NCBI RefSeq assembly: GCF_003994485.1
Contig: NZ_RZNJ01000002.1
Location: 185,255 to 249,254, forward strand
Origin: Arsenicitalea aurantiaca
Lineage (GTDB): Bacteria; Pseudomonadota; Alphaproteobacteria; Rhizobiales; Devosiaceae
DNA: 64,000 nucleotides
Direction: 5' to 3'
Shown piece by piece: positions 25,433 through 32,761 of this stretch; positions within the stretch are counted from its first letter, which is position 1, and each line of letters begins with the position of its first letter. Below the pieces are notes generated by a model that searched no databases, was not told the DNA's origin, and saw only the letters and a list, made by a program, of their open reading frames with translations. Both the position numbers and the translations under genes were made by a program.

Positions 25433-25768
25433 TCAGCGCTCCCGTCCATCGACATGGTCGGTGCCCGTGAGCCCGCGCGCCGCGAGCAGCACGACGAGGA
25501 ACAGTGCGGTCATCGCAAACCCGATGACGATCGCGGTCAGCACCAGCGCCTGCGGCACGGGGTCGGCATAGTTTGCGGGGTCCGATCCCGCACCCTCGAG
25601 AATCGGCGCTGCGTCCATGCGCAGCCGTCCCATGCCGAAGATGAAGAGGTTGACCGCATAGGACAGCAGCGAAAGCCCGATGATGACCTGGAACGTGCGC
25701 GGGCGCAGCAGGAGCCACACCCCTGATGCAGTCAGCGTACCGATGGCAATCGAGAGGATCAGCTCCAT
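25433..25768 (-). CDS. mrpC: Mrp antiporter subunit C
   Basis: A 111-residue NuoK-like subunit with three helices: LTASGVWLLLRPRTFQVIIG, LSLLSYAVNLFIFGMGRL and DPVPQALVLTAIVIGFAMTA, the last with the conserved DPxPQALVLTAIVI motif of MnhC. The start overlaps the mrpA stop by one base (TAATG). Size and motifs are normal. Confidence 0.94.
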   Translation of the reverse strand: MELILSIAIGTLTASGVWLLLRPRTFQVIIGLSLLSYAVNLFIFGMGRLRMDAAPILEGAGSDPANYADPVPQALVLTAIVIGFAMTALFLVVLLAARGLTGTDHVDGRER

Positions 25769-28695
25769 TACTGCTCTCCCCCCACCGGACCGAGCGGGCG
25801 AGGCGCCCGTGCGGCTTTCGGACTACGGACCGACTGGTGCGCCAGCGCGATGAGGATCAGCACCGTCGCCCCGACGACGAGCAGGAAGATGCCGAGATCG
25901 AAGAGCAGCGCGCTCGCAACCGGCACCCGGCCGATCAGCGGCACTTCGAGATACTGGAAATAGGAGGTGAGGAAGGGGAAGCCGAAGAGCGTCGAGGCGA
26001 TACCCGTTCCGCCCGCAAAGAGCAGCCCCCAGCCGATCCACCGCAGCGGCAGGATGCGCAGATGCGCCTCCACCCAGCGCGTGCCGCCGGCCATGTATTG
26101 CAGGATGAACCCGATCGACATGGTAATGCCCGCCGCGAACCCGCCGCCTGGCAGCTCATGGCCGCGCAGGAACAGGTACATCGAGAGCACGATGATCACC
26201 GGGAACATCCACTGCATGATCACCGAGGGAATATTGAGGTAGTCGGTCAGCGTGTCGCCCGGCCGCCGATGCGGCTGTTCGGCATCGAAATCGGCCTGGA
26301 TGCGCTGCTGCTCGGGCAGGCCCACGCTCTCGGCGGCCGGCCGGAACCGGCGCAGCAGTACGTAAATGGTGATCGCGACCGTAGCGAGCACGACGACTTC
26401 GCCCAGCGTATCGAAACCGCGGAAATCGACGAGGATCACGTTGACCACATTGGTCCCGCCGCCTTCGGTGTAGGCGCGCTCGAGAAAGAAGCGCGATACG
26501 CTGTCGAAGGCCGGGCGGGTCATCACCGCAAACGAGAGCGCAGCCGTGCCGAGCCCGGCAACGATGGCCAGCAGCAGGTCGCGATAGCGCCGCAGCGTCA
26601 CCATCAGCGTTGCCGGGCGCACGAGTTCCGGCGCATCCATGCGCTTGGGCAGCCAGCGCAGGCCGAGCAGGATGAGGACCGTCGTCACGATCTCGACCAG
26701 AAGCTGCGTCAGTGCCAGATCCGGCGCGGAGAACCACACGAAGGTGATGCAGGTGACGAGACCCGCCCCACCCATCAGCATCAGCGCGACGAGCCTGTGA
26801 TACTTGGCCTGGTAGGCCGCAATGACGGCGCAGGCCATGCCGACCGCCCACATCGTCGCAAAGCCGAGATCGAACCCGACAAACGCGCTGAGGTTGGGCG
26901 CGAACCGGCCCATGAAGAGCGGCAGGCAGGCCGCGAGCAGCACCGTCCCGATCAGCAGCCGCAGCTGGGGCTGCAGCTTGCGCGTGCCGAGCAGCTTCTC
27001 GAGCGCCTTGGCCCAGCGCCAGGAGAGCGTCACGAGAAGGCGCTCGAAGATGCGCTGGCCCTTCAGGTTGCGGAACCAGGGCGGCCCTTCGATACCGCTC
27101 GAGAGATAGCGCTGCAGCGCCAGATAGATGAGCACGCCGCCGACCAGCGCCACGATGCTCATCAGCAGCGGCAGGTTGAACCCGTGCCAGATCGAGAGGC
27201 TGTAATAGGGGGTCTCGGGGCCGAGCACCGAGGTCACCGCACTTGCAAGGAACGGGCCGATGGTGATCCCGGGAATGATGCCGACGATCAGGCAGGCGAG
27301 CACCAGCAATTCGATCGGCAGGCGCATCCAGTGCGGCGGCTCATGCGGCTCCTTTTCGAGCCCCACCGCGTCGGGCCCGAAGAACACCTTGTGGATGAAT
27401 CGCAGCGAATAGACCACGCTGAACATGCCCGCCAGCGTCGCGACATAGGGCAGGGACTGGTCGAGAAGCGATCCGGTATGGTTCTCCACCGCCTCTGTGA
27501 AGAACATTTCCTTGGACAGGAAGCCGTTGAGCAGCGGTACGCCCGCCATCGCCGCGCTCGCCACCATGGCGAGCGTCGCGGTGATCGGCAGCGCTCGTCG
27601 CAGCCCGCTCAGCCTGCGCATGTCGCGCGTGCCGGTTTCATGGTCGATGATTCCGGCCGCCATGAAGAGCGAGGCCTTGAAGGTCGCGTGGTTGACGATG
27701 TGGAAGATGGCGGCGACGAGGCCTAGCGGGCTGCCGAGGCCGATCAGCGTCGTGATCAGCCCCAGATGGCTGATGGTCGAATAGGCGAGGAGGCCTTTGA
27801 GATCCTGCTGGAAGATTGCAAAATAGGCGCCGAGCAGCAGTGTCGAGAGCCCCGCGGCCCCGACGATCAGGAACCAGAGGTCCGTCCCGGCCATCACCGG
27901 CCAGAACCGGACGAGCAGGAAGACACCGGCCTTCACCATCGTCGCTGAATGGAGATACGCCGAAACCGGCGTAGGCGCGGCCATCGCGTGTGGCAGCCAG
28001 AAATGGAAGGGGAACTGGGCGCTCTTGGTCAGCGCCCCCAGAAGCACGAGGATCAGCGTCGGCGCATAGAGGTCGTGGTCGCGGATCGTGTCGCCCGAAG
28101 CGAGCACCACGTCGAGGTCGTAACTCCCCACGATGTGGCCGATCAGCAGGACGCCCACCAGGAGGCAGAGCCCGCCCGTACCCGTGATCGTCAGCGCCAT
28201 GCGCGCGCCGTCCCGCGCCGAGGCGTTGTGGTGCCAGTACCCGATCAGGAGGAACGAGACGATGCTCGTCAGCTCCCAGAAGACCGCCATCTGGATGATG
28301 TTGCCCGAGAGTACGAGGCCCAGCATGGCGCCCATGAAGGCGAGGAAGAACGCAAAAAAGCGCGGCACCGGATCGGACGGGGACATGTAGTAGCGCGCAT
28401 AGAGCACGACGAGGAGCCCGATCCCGGTGATCAGCACCGAGAAGAGCCAGGCAAAGCCGTCCATGCGCAAAACGAAGTTGAGCCCGAGGCTCGGCATCCA
28501 GGTCCACTCGGCTCGAACCACGCCGCCATCAGTGACCTGCGGGTAGAGCCAGAGCGATAGCCCCAGGCCGATCACGGCAACGACGCCGGCAAGCCATGCC
28601 TCCGTATTGCGCGCCGTTTGCGGCAGGAAGCCGGCCACGAACGCGGCCATGAACGGCAGCAGGAGGATGACGATCAGCGCTGTTTCGCCCGGCAT
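25768..28695 (-). CDS. mrpA: Mrp antiporter subunit A with fused MrpB domain
   Basis: A 975-residue membrane protein, the largest antiporter subunit, related to complex I NuoL. The NuoL-like part has FWELTSIVSFLLIGYWHHNA, SAQFPFHFWLPHAMAAPTPV, SAYLHSATMVKAGVFLLVRF and LLAYSTISHLGLITTLIGLG. The C-terminal 300 residues hold the MrpA tail domain and a complete MrpB domain (YLNIPSVIMQWMFPVIIVLS, HELPGGGFAAGITMSIGFIL). This AB fusion is the group 2 Mrp/Pha layout of alphaproteobacteria. ATG at 28695 gives the normal N-terminus; an open frame extends to 28764. The operon is likely to provide Na+ tolerance and alkaline pH homeostasis, suiting a marine or saline-tolerant host. Confidence 0.95.
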   Translation of the reverse strand: MPGETALIVILLLPFMAAFVAGFLPQTARNTEAWLAGVVAVIGLGLSLWLYPQVTDGGVVRAEWTWMPSLGLNFVLRMDGFAWLFSVLITGIGLLVVLYARYYMSPSDPVPRFFAFFLAFMGAMLGLVLSGNIIQMAVFWELTSIVSFLLIGYWHHNASARDGARMALTITGTGGLCLLVGVLLIGHIVGSYDLDVVLASGDTIRDHDLYAPTLILVLLGALTKSAQFPFHFWLPHAMAAPTPVSAYLHSATMVKAGVFLLVRFWPVMAGTDLWFLIVGAAGLSTLLLGAYFAIFQQDLKGLLAYSTISHLGLITTLIGLGSPLGLVAAIFHIVNHATFKASLFMAAGIIDHETGTRDMRRLSGLRRALPITATLAMVASAAMAGVPLLNGFLSKEMFFTEAVENHTGSLLDQSLPYVATLAGMFSVVYSLRFIHKVFFGPDAVGLEKEPHEPPHWMRLPIELLVLACLIVGIIPGITIGPFLASAVTSVLGPETPYYSLSIWHGFNLPLLMSIVALVGGVLIYLALQRYLSSGIEGPPWFRNLKGQRIFERLLVTLSWRWAKALEKLLGTRKLQPQLRLLIGTVLLAACLPLFMGRFAPNLSAFVGFDLGFATMWAVGMACAVIAAYQAKYHRLVALMLMGGAGLVTCITFVWFSAPDLALTQLLVEIVTTVLILLGLRWLPKRMDAPELVRPATLMVTLRRYRDLLLAIVAGLGTAALSFAVMTRPAFDSVSRFFLERAYTEGGGTNVVNVILVDFRGFDTLGEVVVLATVAITIYVLLRRFRPAAESVGLPEQQRIQADFDAEQPHRRPGDTLTDYLNIPSVIMQWMFPVIIVLSMYLFLRGHELPGGGFAAGITMSIGFILQYMAGGTRWVEAHLRILPLRWIGWGLLFAGGTGIASTLFGFPFLTSYFQYLEVPLIGRVPVASALLFDLGIFLLVVGATVLILIALAHQSVRSPKAARAPRPLGPVGGEQ

Positions 28696-28832
28696 GTGCT
28701 GTGGGACGTCCTTTCGCGAAGGCGGGAGAATCGTGATGAGCCGCGCGGTCCAGTGGACGCGCAAGTCGATAATGGCGGAATAGATATGCAGTTTTCAAGG
28801 CTTAGCATGCCCTGATGACACAAAATATTGCG

Positions 28833-28857
28833 TCCTGCGCGATAGTGTCGCGCAGGA
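28833..28857 (-). terminator. Hairpin downstream of the secreted-protein gene
   Basis: A perfect 10-base-pair stem (TCCTGCGCGA with TCGCGCAGGA) closes a 5-base loop, 54 bases after the stop of the minus-strand gene at 28911-29585. On that strand the stem is followed by CGCAATATTTTG, a poor T-run. The other bases between 28696 and 28910 show nothing else I can support. Confidence 0.5.
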
Positions 28858-28910
28858 TGTGGAGATGATGGTCGTCCTGGCGCGCCGCGCCGACCGGCTG
28901 CTCTCAGGGG

Positions 28911-29585
28911 CTATTGCGCCGCTGCAAACGGTCCGTCATCGGTTGCAAAGCAGTAGAAATAGCCGTTGCCACCCGTGCCGATCAGCGCCTCCTGTCCGCA
29001 CCCGCGGGACGGATGAGCGGCATTCCACGACGTGGCGGTTGCAAGGGTGTCGGGGCCGGCGCGGTCGTGATGGCCGACCATGGCCGAGCCGTCCCCGCTG
29101 CTGGTCCAGTCCGCGCAGGTCATCCCTTCGGCGAGCGTCCCATCGGCGTTCGACCCGGTCAGTATGTCGTGCTGGTTGGGCTGCTGGCCACGGCCGGGCA
29201 CCGGCTCGCCGGTCTCGGTCAGCGCCGTCTCGGCGGTGACGTTGTTGTCCTCGCTGTGCAGCTGCTCGATGCTTTCGGCCACCACCACGCCATTGGCGTT
29301 CGCCCAGGGCCCAGCCCCGATGCGGTCCCTGGCATTGGTGCCCGTGGCGCTGAGGTAAGCTGCCCAACTGCGCGCGCCGGCGCCTGCCGCATCGGCCAGC
29401 ATCTGGCAATGCGCGTCCGCCCCGGCCAGGCCGCCCAGATTTGCGCCTTCCCCGAGCCCCGTGCTCGTAATGAAGAAGCTGAGCGCGGCCTGGCATTGTT
29501 CGGCGGGCGCGGCATCTTGCGCCGATACGTGCCCGGCGGCCAACATTGCGGCTAGCGATGCGCCTGTAATCATAATCGATTTCAC
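28911..29585 (-). CDS. Secreted Cys-containing lectin-like protein
   Basis: A 224-residue exported protein. A Sec signal peptide (MKSIMITGASLAAMLAAG, then HVSAQ) is followed by FFITSTGLGEGANLGGLAGA, DAHCQMLADAAGAGARSWAA, ARDRIGAGPWANANGVVVAE, MTCADWTSSGDGSAMVGHHD and HPSRGCGQEALIGTGGNGYF. This ordered pattern is that of secreted proteins with an endostatin/C-type-lectin-like fold (LGGLAGAD start, SWN-HxSxGC end). Five Cys after the signal (one in EQCQAA) suggest disulfides. The function is unknown; glycan binding or surface adhesion is possible. It stands alone on the strand, between mrpA and the sugar transporter genes, with a short gap on each side. Confidence 0.7.
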   Translation of the reverse strand: MKSIMITGASLAAMLAAGHVSAQDAAPAEQCQAALSFFITSTGLGEGANLGGLAGADAHCQMLADAAGAGARSWAAYLSATGTNARDRIGAGPWANANGVVVAESIEQLHSEDNNVTAETALTETGEPVPGRGQQPNQHDILTGSNADGTLAEGMTCADWTSSGDGSAMVGHHDRAGPDTLATATSWNAAHPSRGCGQEALIGTGGNGYFYCFATDDGPFAAAQ

Positions 29586-29666
29586 AACGTACTCCTCCCT
29601 CCGATGATTGGTGAGGAAGATACGTTCCGGGTCATGGTTGCTTAGTGCTTTGGTCGCATTCCCGGC

Positions 29667-30533
29667 TCAGCCCTTCACTCCCGACATAGTGATCGATTCT
29701 ACGATGAAGCGCTGGGCCACCAGAAACACCAGCAGCAATGGCAGGATCGACATGGTCGCCGCTGCCATGATCACCGAGAGGCGCGCGGACCCCATCACCC
29801 CCTGCAGCGCGACGATCCCGACGGGCAGGGTCATCTTGTCCCAGCTCGTAATCAGGACAAACGGGGAGACAAAATTGTTCCAGCTGGTGATAAAAGTGAT
29901 GATGCCGAGCGTCGCCAGCGCCGGCCCAAGCTGAGGCAGGGTGATCGTCCAGAAGATCTGGCGGTAGTTCGCACCGTCCAAGAGCGCCGCTTCCTCGAGC
30001 GCCTTGGGCAGGTTGAGCATGAACTGGCGCATCATGAAGACGCCGAAGGACGAGGCCATTGCCGGGAGCGCCAGCCCGACATGGGTATCGAGCAGCCCGA
30101 TCCGGGCATAGCCGAAATAAAGGGGGATCAGCACGAGAGCGGGTGGCACCATCAGGCCCAGCAGCATGAAGATGAAGAGGAACTCGCGCGAGCGGAATTC
30201 AAGCCGCGAAAAGGCGAAGGCTGCCAGCGCAGAGGTGACTAGGGTGCCGATGGTGGTTGCCGCCGCGATGACGAAACTGTTCCAGTACATGGTCAGGAAC
30301 GGCACACCTGAGCTGAGCGCCTCGCGATAGGCAGCAAGATCGAGATTGTCCGGAAAGACGCTCGGCGGCAGGCGATAGGATTCTCCGATGGGGCGGAACG
30401 AGGCCGCCACCATCCAGAGGAACGGCATGATCATCAGGCCGGCGCCGATGAGCAGCACGATCATCAGGGGGACATTGCGCCAGTGGACGATCCCCAGCGC
30501 GCTGCGCAGCCGGTCGGTCATGGTGGTTTCCAT
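29667..30533 (-). CDS. CUT1 sugar ABC transporter permease (MalG type)
   Basis: A 288-residue inner-membrane permease with six predicted helices and the ATPase-contact EAA loop EEAALLDGANYRQIFWTITL near residue 180. It pairs with the MalF-type permease just upstream. ATG at 30533 is supported by AGGAGG five bases before it. It is the last gene of an operon running GH116 glycosidase, binding protein, permease, permease; no ATP-binding subunit follows, so a shared MsmK/UgpC-type ATPase encoded elsewhere must energise it. The substrate is probably a glucoside or short oligosaccharide related to the GH116 enzymes. Confidence 0.92.
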   Translation of the reverse strand: METTMTDRLRSALGIVHWRNVPLMIVLLIGAGLMIMPFLWMVAASFRPIGESYRLPPSVFPDNLDLAAYREALSSGVPFLTMYWNSFVIAAATTIGTLVTSALAAFAFSRLEFRSREFLFIFMLLGLMVPPALVLIPLYFGYARIGLLDTHVGLALPAMASSFGVFMMRQFMLNLPKALEEAALLDGANYRQIFWTITLPQLGPALATLGIITFITSWNNFVSPFVLITSWDKMTLPVGIVALQGVMGSARLSVIMAAATMSILPLLLVFLVAQRFIVESITMSGVKG

Positions 30534-30542
30534 CGGCGCCTC

Positions 30543-31460
30543 CTACTGGTCGACCGCCCGGGTGCCGAGCTTCAGCTGCACCAGGGTGACAATGACGATG
30601 GTGATGAGCAGGACGAGCGCCGCGGCCGAGCCAGCCCCGATGTCCTGGGACGAAAAGGCCTGCTCGTACATGTACATGACCATGGACGTGGTCGCGTCGC
30701 CCGGGCCGCCGCTCGTCAGGATGCGAACGCTCTCGAACATCTGCAGCCCGCCGATGGTGGCGTAGGTGACGCAGAACAGGATGACCGGCGCGATCATCGG
30801 GATCTTTATGAAAAAGAAGGTCGCGAGTGGGCCCGAACCGTCCATCTCGGCGGCCTCGGTGATCTCGCGCGGGATCGACTGCAGGGCCGCGAGCAGAATG
30901 ATCATGAAGAAGCCGAAATGCTTCCAGACGTCCATGATCACGACTGAGATCATGGCTACGCGTTCATCGCTGAGCCAGCCGATGCGCGGCAGGCCGATGC
31001 TGGTGATGTAATAGTTGAGCACGCCCAGATCGCTCGAATAGATGAACTGCCAGACCAGCGAGACGAGCGCCGTTGAGACCAGCACGGGCAGGAAGAAGGC
31101 GAGCCGAAGGATATAGAGCATCGCCTTGGGCAGGGCGCGATCGAGTACCGCGGCGAACACCAGCCCTAGTCCGACATTGCCTATGGCCGCAAGAAAGACG
31201 AAATAAAAGGTGTTGCGAAAGCTCGTCCAGAACCGGCCATCGGCCAGCACATAGAGGATGTTGTCGAAGCCGACGAACTCGGCCGTCCAGGTGTAGCGGT
31301 CGAGATAGAGGAAGGTGAAGACGATGGTGGCGAGCGCCGGCAGCAGCACGAACAGCACATAGAGGCTGTAGGCCGGCAGCAGGAACCAGAAGGCGGCCCG
31401 CGCCTGCACCTTTTCGAGGGGTGCAGGCGCGTCGTCCTTTTGCGGAACCGAGGCGGTCAT
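30543..31460 (-). CDS. CUT1 sugar ABC transporter permease (MalF type)
   Basis: A 305-residue permease with six helices: AAFWFLLPAYSLYVLFVLLP first, AFFLPVLVSTALVSLVWQFI in the middle and the EAA loop EAAEMDGSGPLATFFFIKIP near residue 205. ATG at 31460 is chosen because it lies one base after the binding-protein stop and gives a normal short cytoplasmic N-terminus; the open frame upstream is inside the binding-protein gene. It forms a heterodimer with the MalG-type permease. Confidence 0.92.
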   Translation of the reverse strand: MTASVPQKDDAPAPLEKVQARAAFWFLLPAYSLYVLFVLLPALATIVFTFLYLDRYTWTAEFVGFDNILYVLADGRFWTSFRNTFYFVFLAAIGNVGLGLVFAAVLDRALPKAMLYILRLAFFLPVLVSTALVSLVWQFIYSSDLGVLNYYITSIGLPRIGWLSDERVAMISVVIMDVWKHFGFFMIILLAALQSIPREITEAAEMDGSGPLATFFFIKIPMIAPVILFCVTYATIGGLQMFESVRILTSGGPGDATTSMVMYMYEQAFSSQDIGAGSAAALVLLITIVIVTLVQLKLGTRAVDQ

Positions 31461-31461
31461 T

Positions 31462-32745
31462 TTACCAGCGAACGCGGGACATGGCGCGGGAGAGCTCGGT
31501 GTCCAGCGCGTCGATGGTTTCATCGATCTCGCGGTTGCCGGTGAGATAGGCCTCGATGTGGCGCATGACGATCGCTTCGACTTCGGCGAAATTTGGCGGC
31601 TGGGTGATCGAGCGCGCAATCGGGGCCGAGCCGTAGAAGATCTCCGAATTGGCTGGGAAGGCGACGTACTCGGCAGACGTGGCCGCCGCGCGCTGGGGCG
31701 GGAGGGCCCGCATCAGGTCGGCGAGTGCCTCAGAGTTTTCGGTCCCGGTCAGCTCCTTGACGAATTCCCAGGCCAGTTCGGGGTTTTGAGAGGCTTCGGT
31801 TATGCCGAAACCGCCGACGCCCATGATGGCGACCTGATCGGTCTTGCGCGGGAAGTACTGAACTGCAACCGTGTCGAAGCCGGCCGAGATCATCTCGGGA
31901 ATGCGGCCATGGGTCCCCGAGAACATGGCGACCTGTCCAGCGATGAACGGCCCGTGCCCATAGTCGTTACGCACGAAGGTCGGCGACACCTTATGCTCGA
32001 AGATCAGCGAGTGAAGGAACTCCAGCGTCTCGCGGAAGGCCGGATCACGCACATTGCTCTCGCGCCCGTCAGGGGTCAGCCGGTCAGTGCCATTGTTGAG
32101 GAACCACGGGTTGAGGCCGAACTGCCCGCCGGGAACGAAATAGCCGTATTGGGTGACGTTGCCCGATGCATCGGTTTTCGTCAGCGCCTTGGCGGTCTCG
32201 AGGAACTGGTCCCAGTCCCAGTCGGCCGGCGGGGTTTCGAGGCCGGCCTCCTCGAACATGGCGGTGTTGTAGTAGTTGACCACCGTGTTCCATTCATTGG
32301 GCACGTAGCCGAGCATCTCGCCATAGCGCAGCCCGTTGAGGAGATTTGGCTCGATGCCCTCGAACAGGGCCTGGCCCTCGGGATCGCCCTCGACGAACGG
32401 CATGATGTCGCGCACGACGTTGCGGCTGCCCAGCGTCGATACGCCCTCGGTCGCCATCATGACGATATCGGGCGAAGAGTTTCCTCCCAAGCTGTTCATC
32501 ATCTGGTTGATGTACTCGCCCCAGGGATTGGTCGGTACGTATTGCGGGTTGATGGTGACGTTGGGGTAGCGCTCGGCGAAGCGCGCCATGGCGGCCTCGG
32601 TCAGCTGGATATCGGTGTCGGTCGCGGGCCGGAAGACGTTGAGCGTGGCCGTGATGTCGCTGGCGGGTTGCGCCAGCGCAAGCCCCGGCACGCCGGCGAC
32701 CAGTGCGATGGTACTCGACAGGATCAGGAAGTGACGACGGTCCAT
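31462..32745 (-). CDS. CUT1 sugar-binding protein, likely Tat-exported
   Basis: A 427-residue periplasmic solute-binding protein (family 1, MalE-like). The signal sequence starts MDRRHFLILSSTIALVAG, with a twin-Arg DRRHFL motif that suits Tat export, and a cleavage region near ALAQP. The mature protein begins TATLNVFRPATDTDIQLTEA, and SSPDIVMMATEGVSTLG and EMLGYVPNEWNTVVNYYNTA are the usual interdomain segments; PGGQFGLNPWFLNNG probably lines the sugar site. It follows the GH116 gene by 16 bases. It should bind the glycoside, or the sugar released from it. Confidence 0.9.
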   Translation of the reverse strand: MDRRHFLILSSTIALVAGVPGLALAQPASDITATLNVFRPATDTDIQLTEAAMARFAERYPNVTINPQYVPTNPWGEYINQMMNSLGGNSSPDIVMMATEGVSTLGSRNVVRDIMPFVEGDPEGQALFEGIEPNLLNGLRYGEMLGYVPNEWNTVVNYYNTAMFEEAGLETPPADWDWDQFLETAKALTKTDASGNVTQYGYFVPGGQFGLNPWFLNNGTDRLTPDGRESNVRDPAFRETLEFLHSLIFEHKVSPTFVRNDYGHGPFIAGQVAMFSGTHGRIPEMISAGFDTVAVQYFPRKTDQVAIMGVGGFGITEASQNPELAWEFVKELTGTENSEALADLMRALPPQRAAATSAEYVAFPANSEIFYGSAPIARSITQPPNFAEVEAIVMRHIEAYLTGNREIDETIDALDTELSRAMSRVRW

Positions 32746-32761
32746 TTTGTTCTCCTCTCCA

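Noticed and set aside
25726-27726. A 666-residue plus-strand open frame
   Set aside because: It lies antisense to mrpA, is full of Arg, His and Gln runs, and has no family pattern; it is a GC-codon shadow of the real gene.
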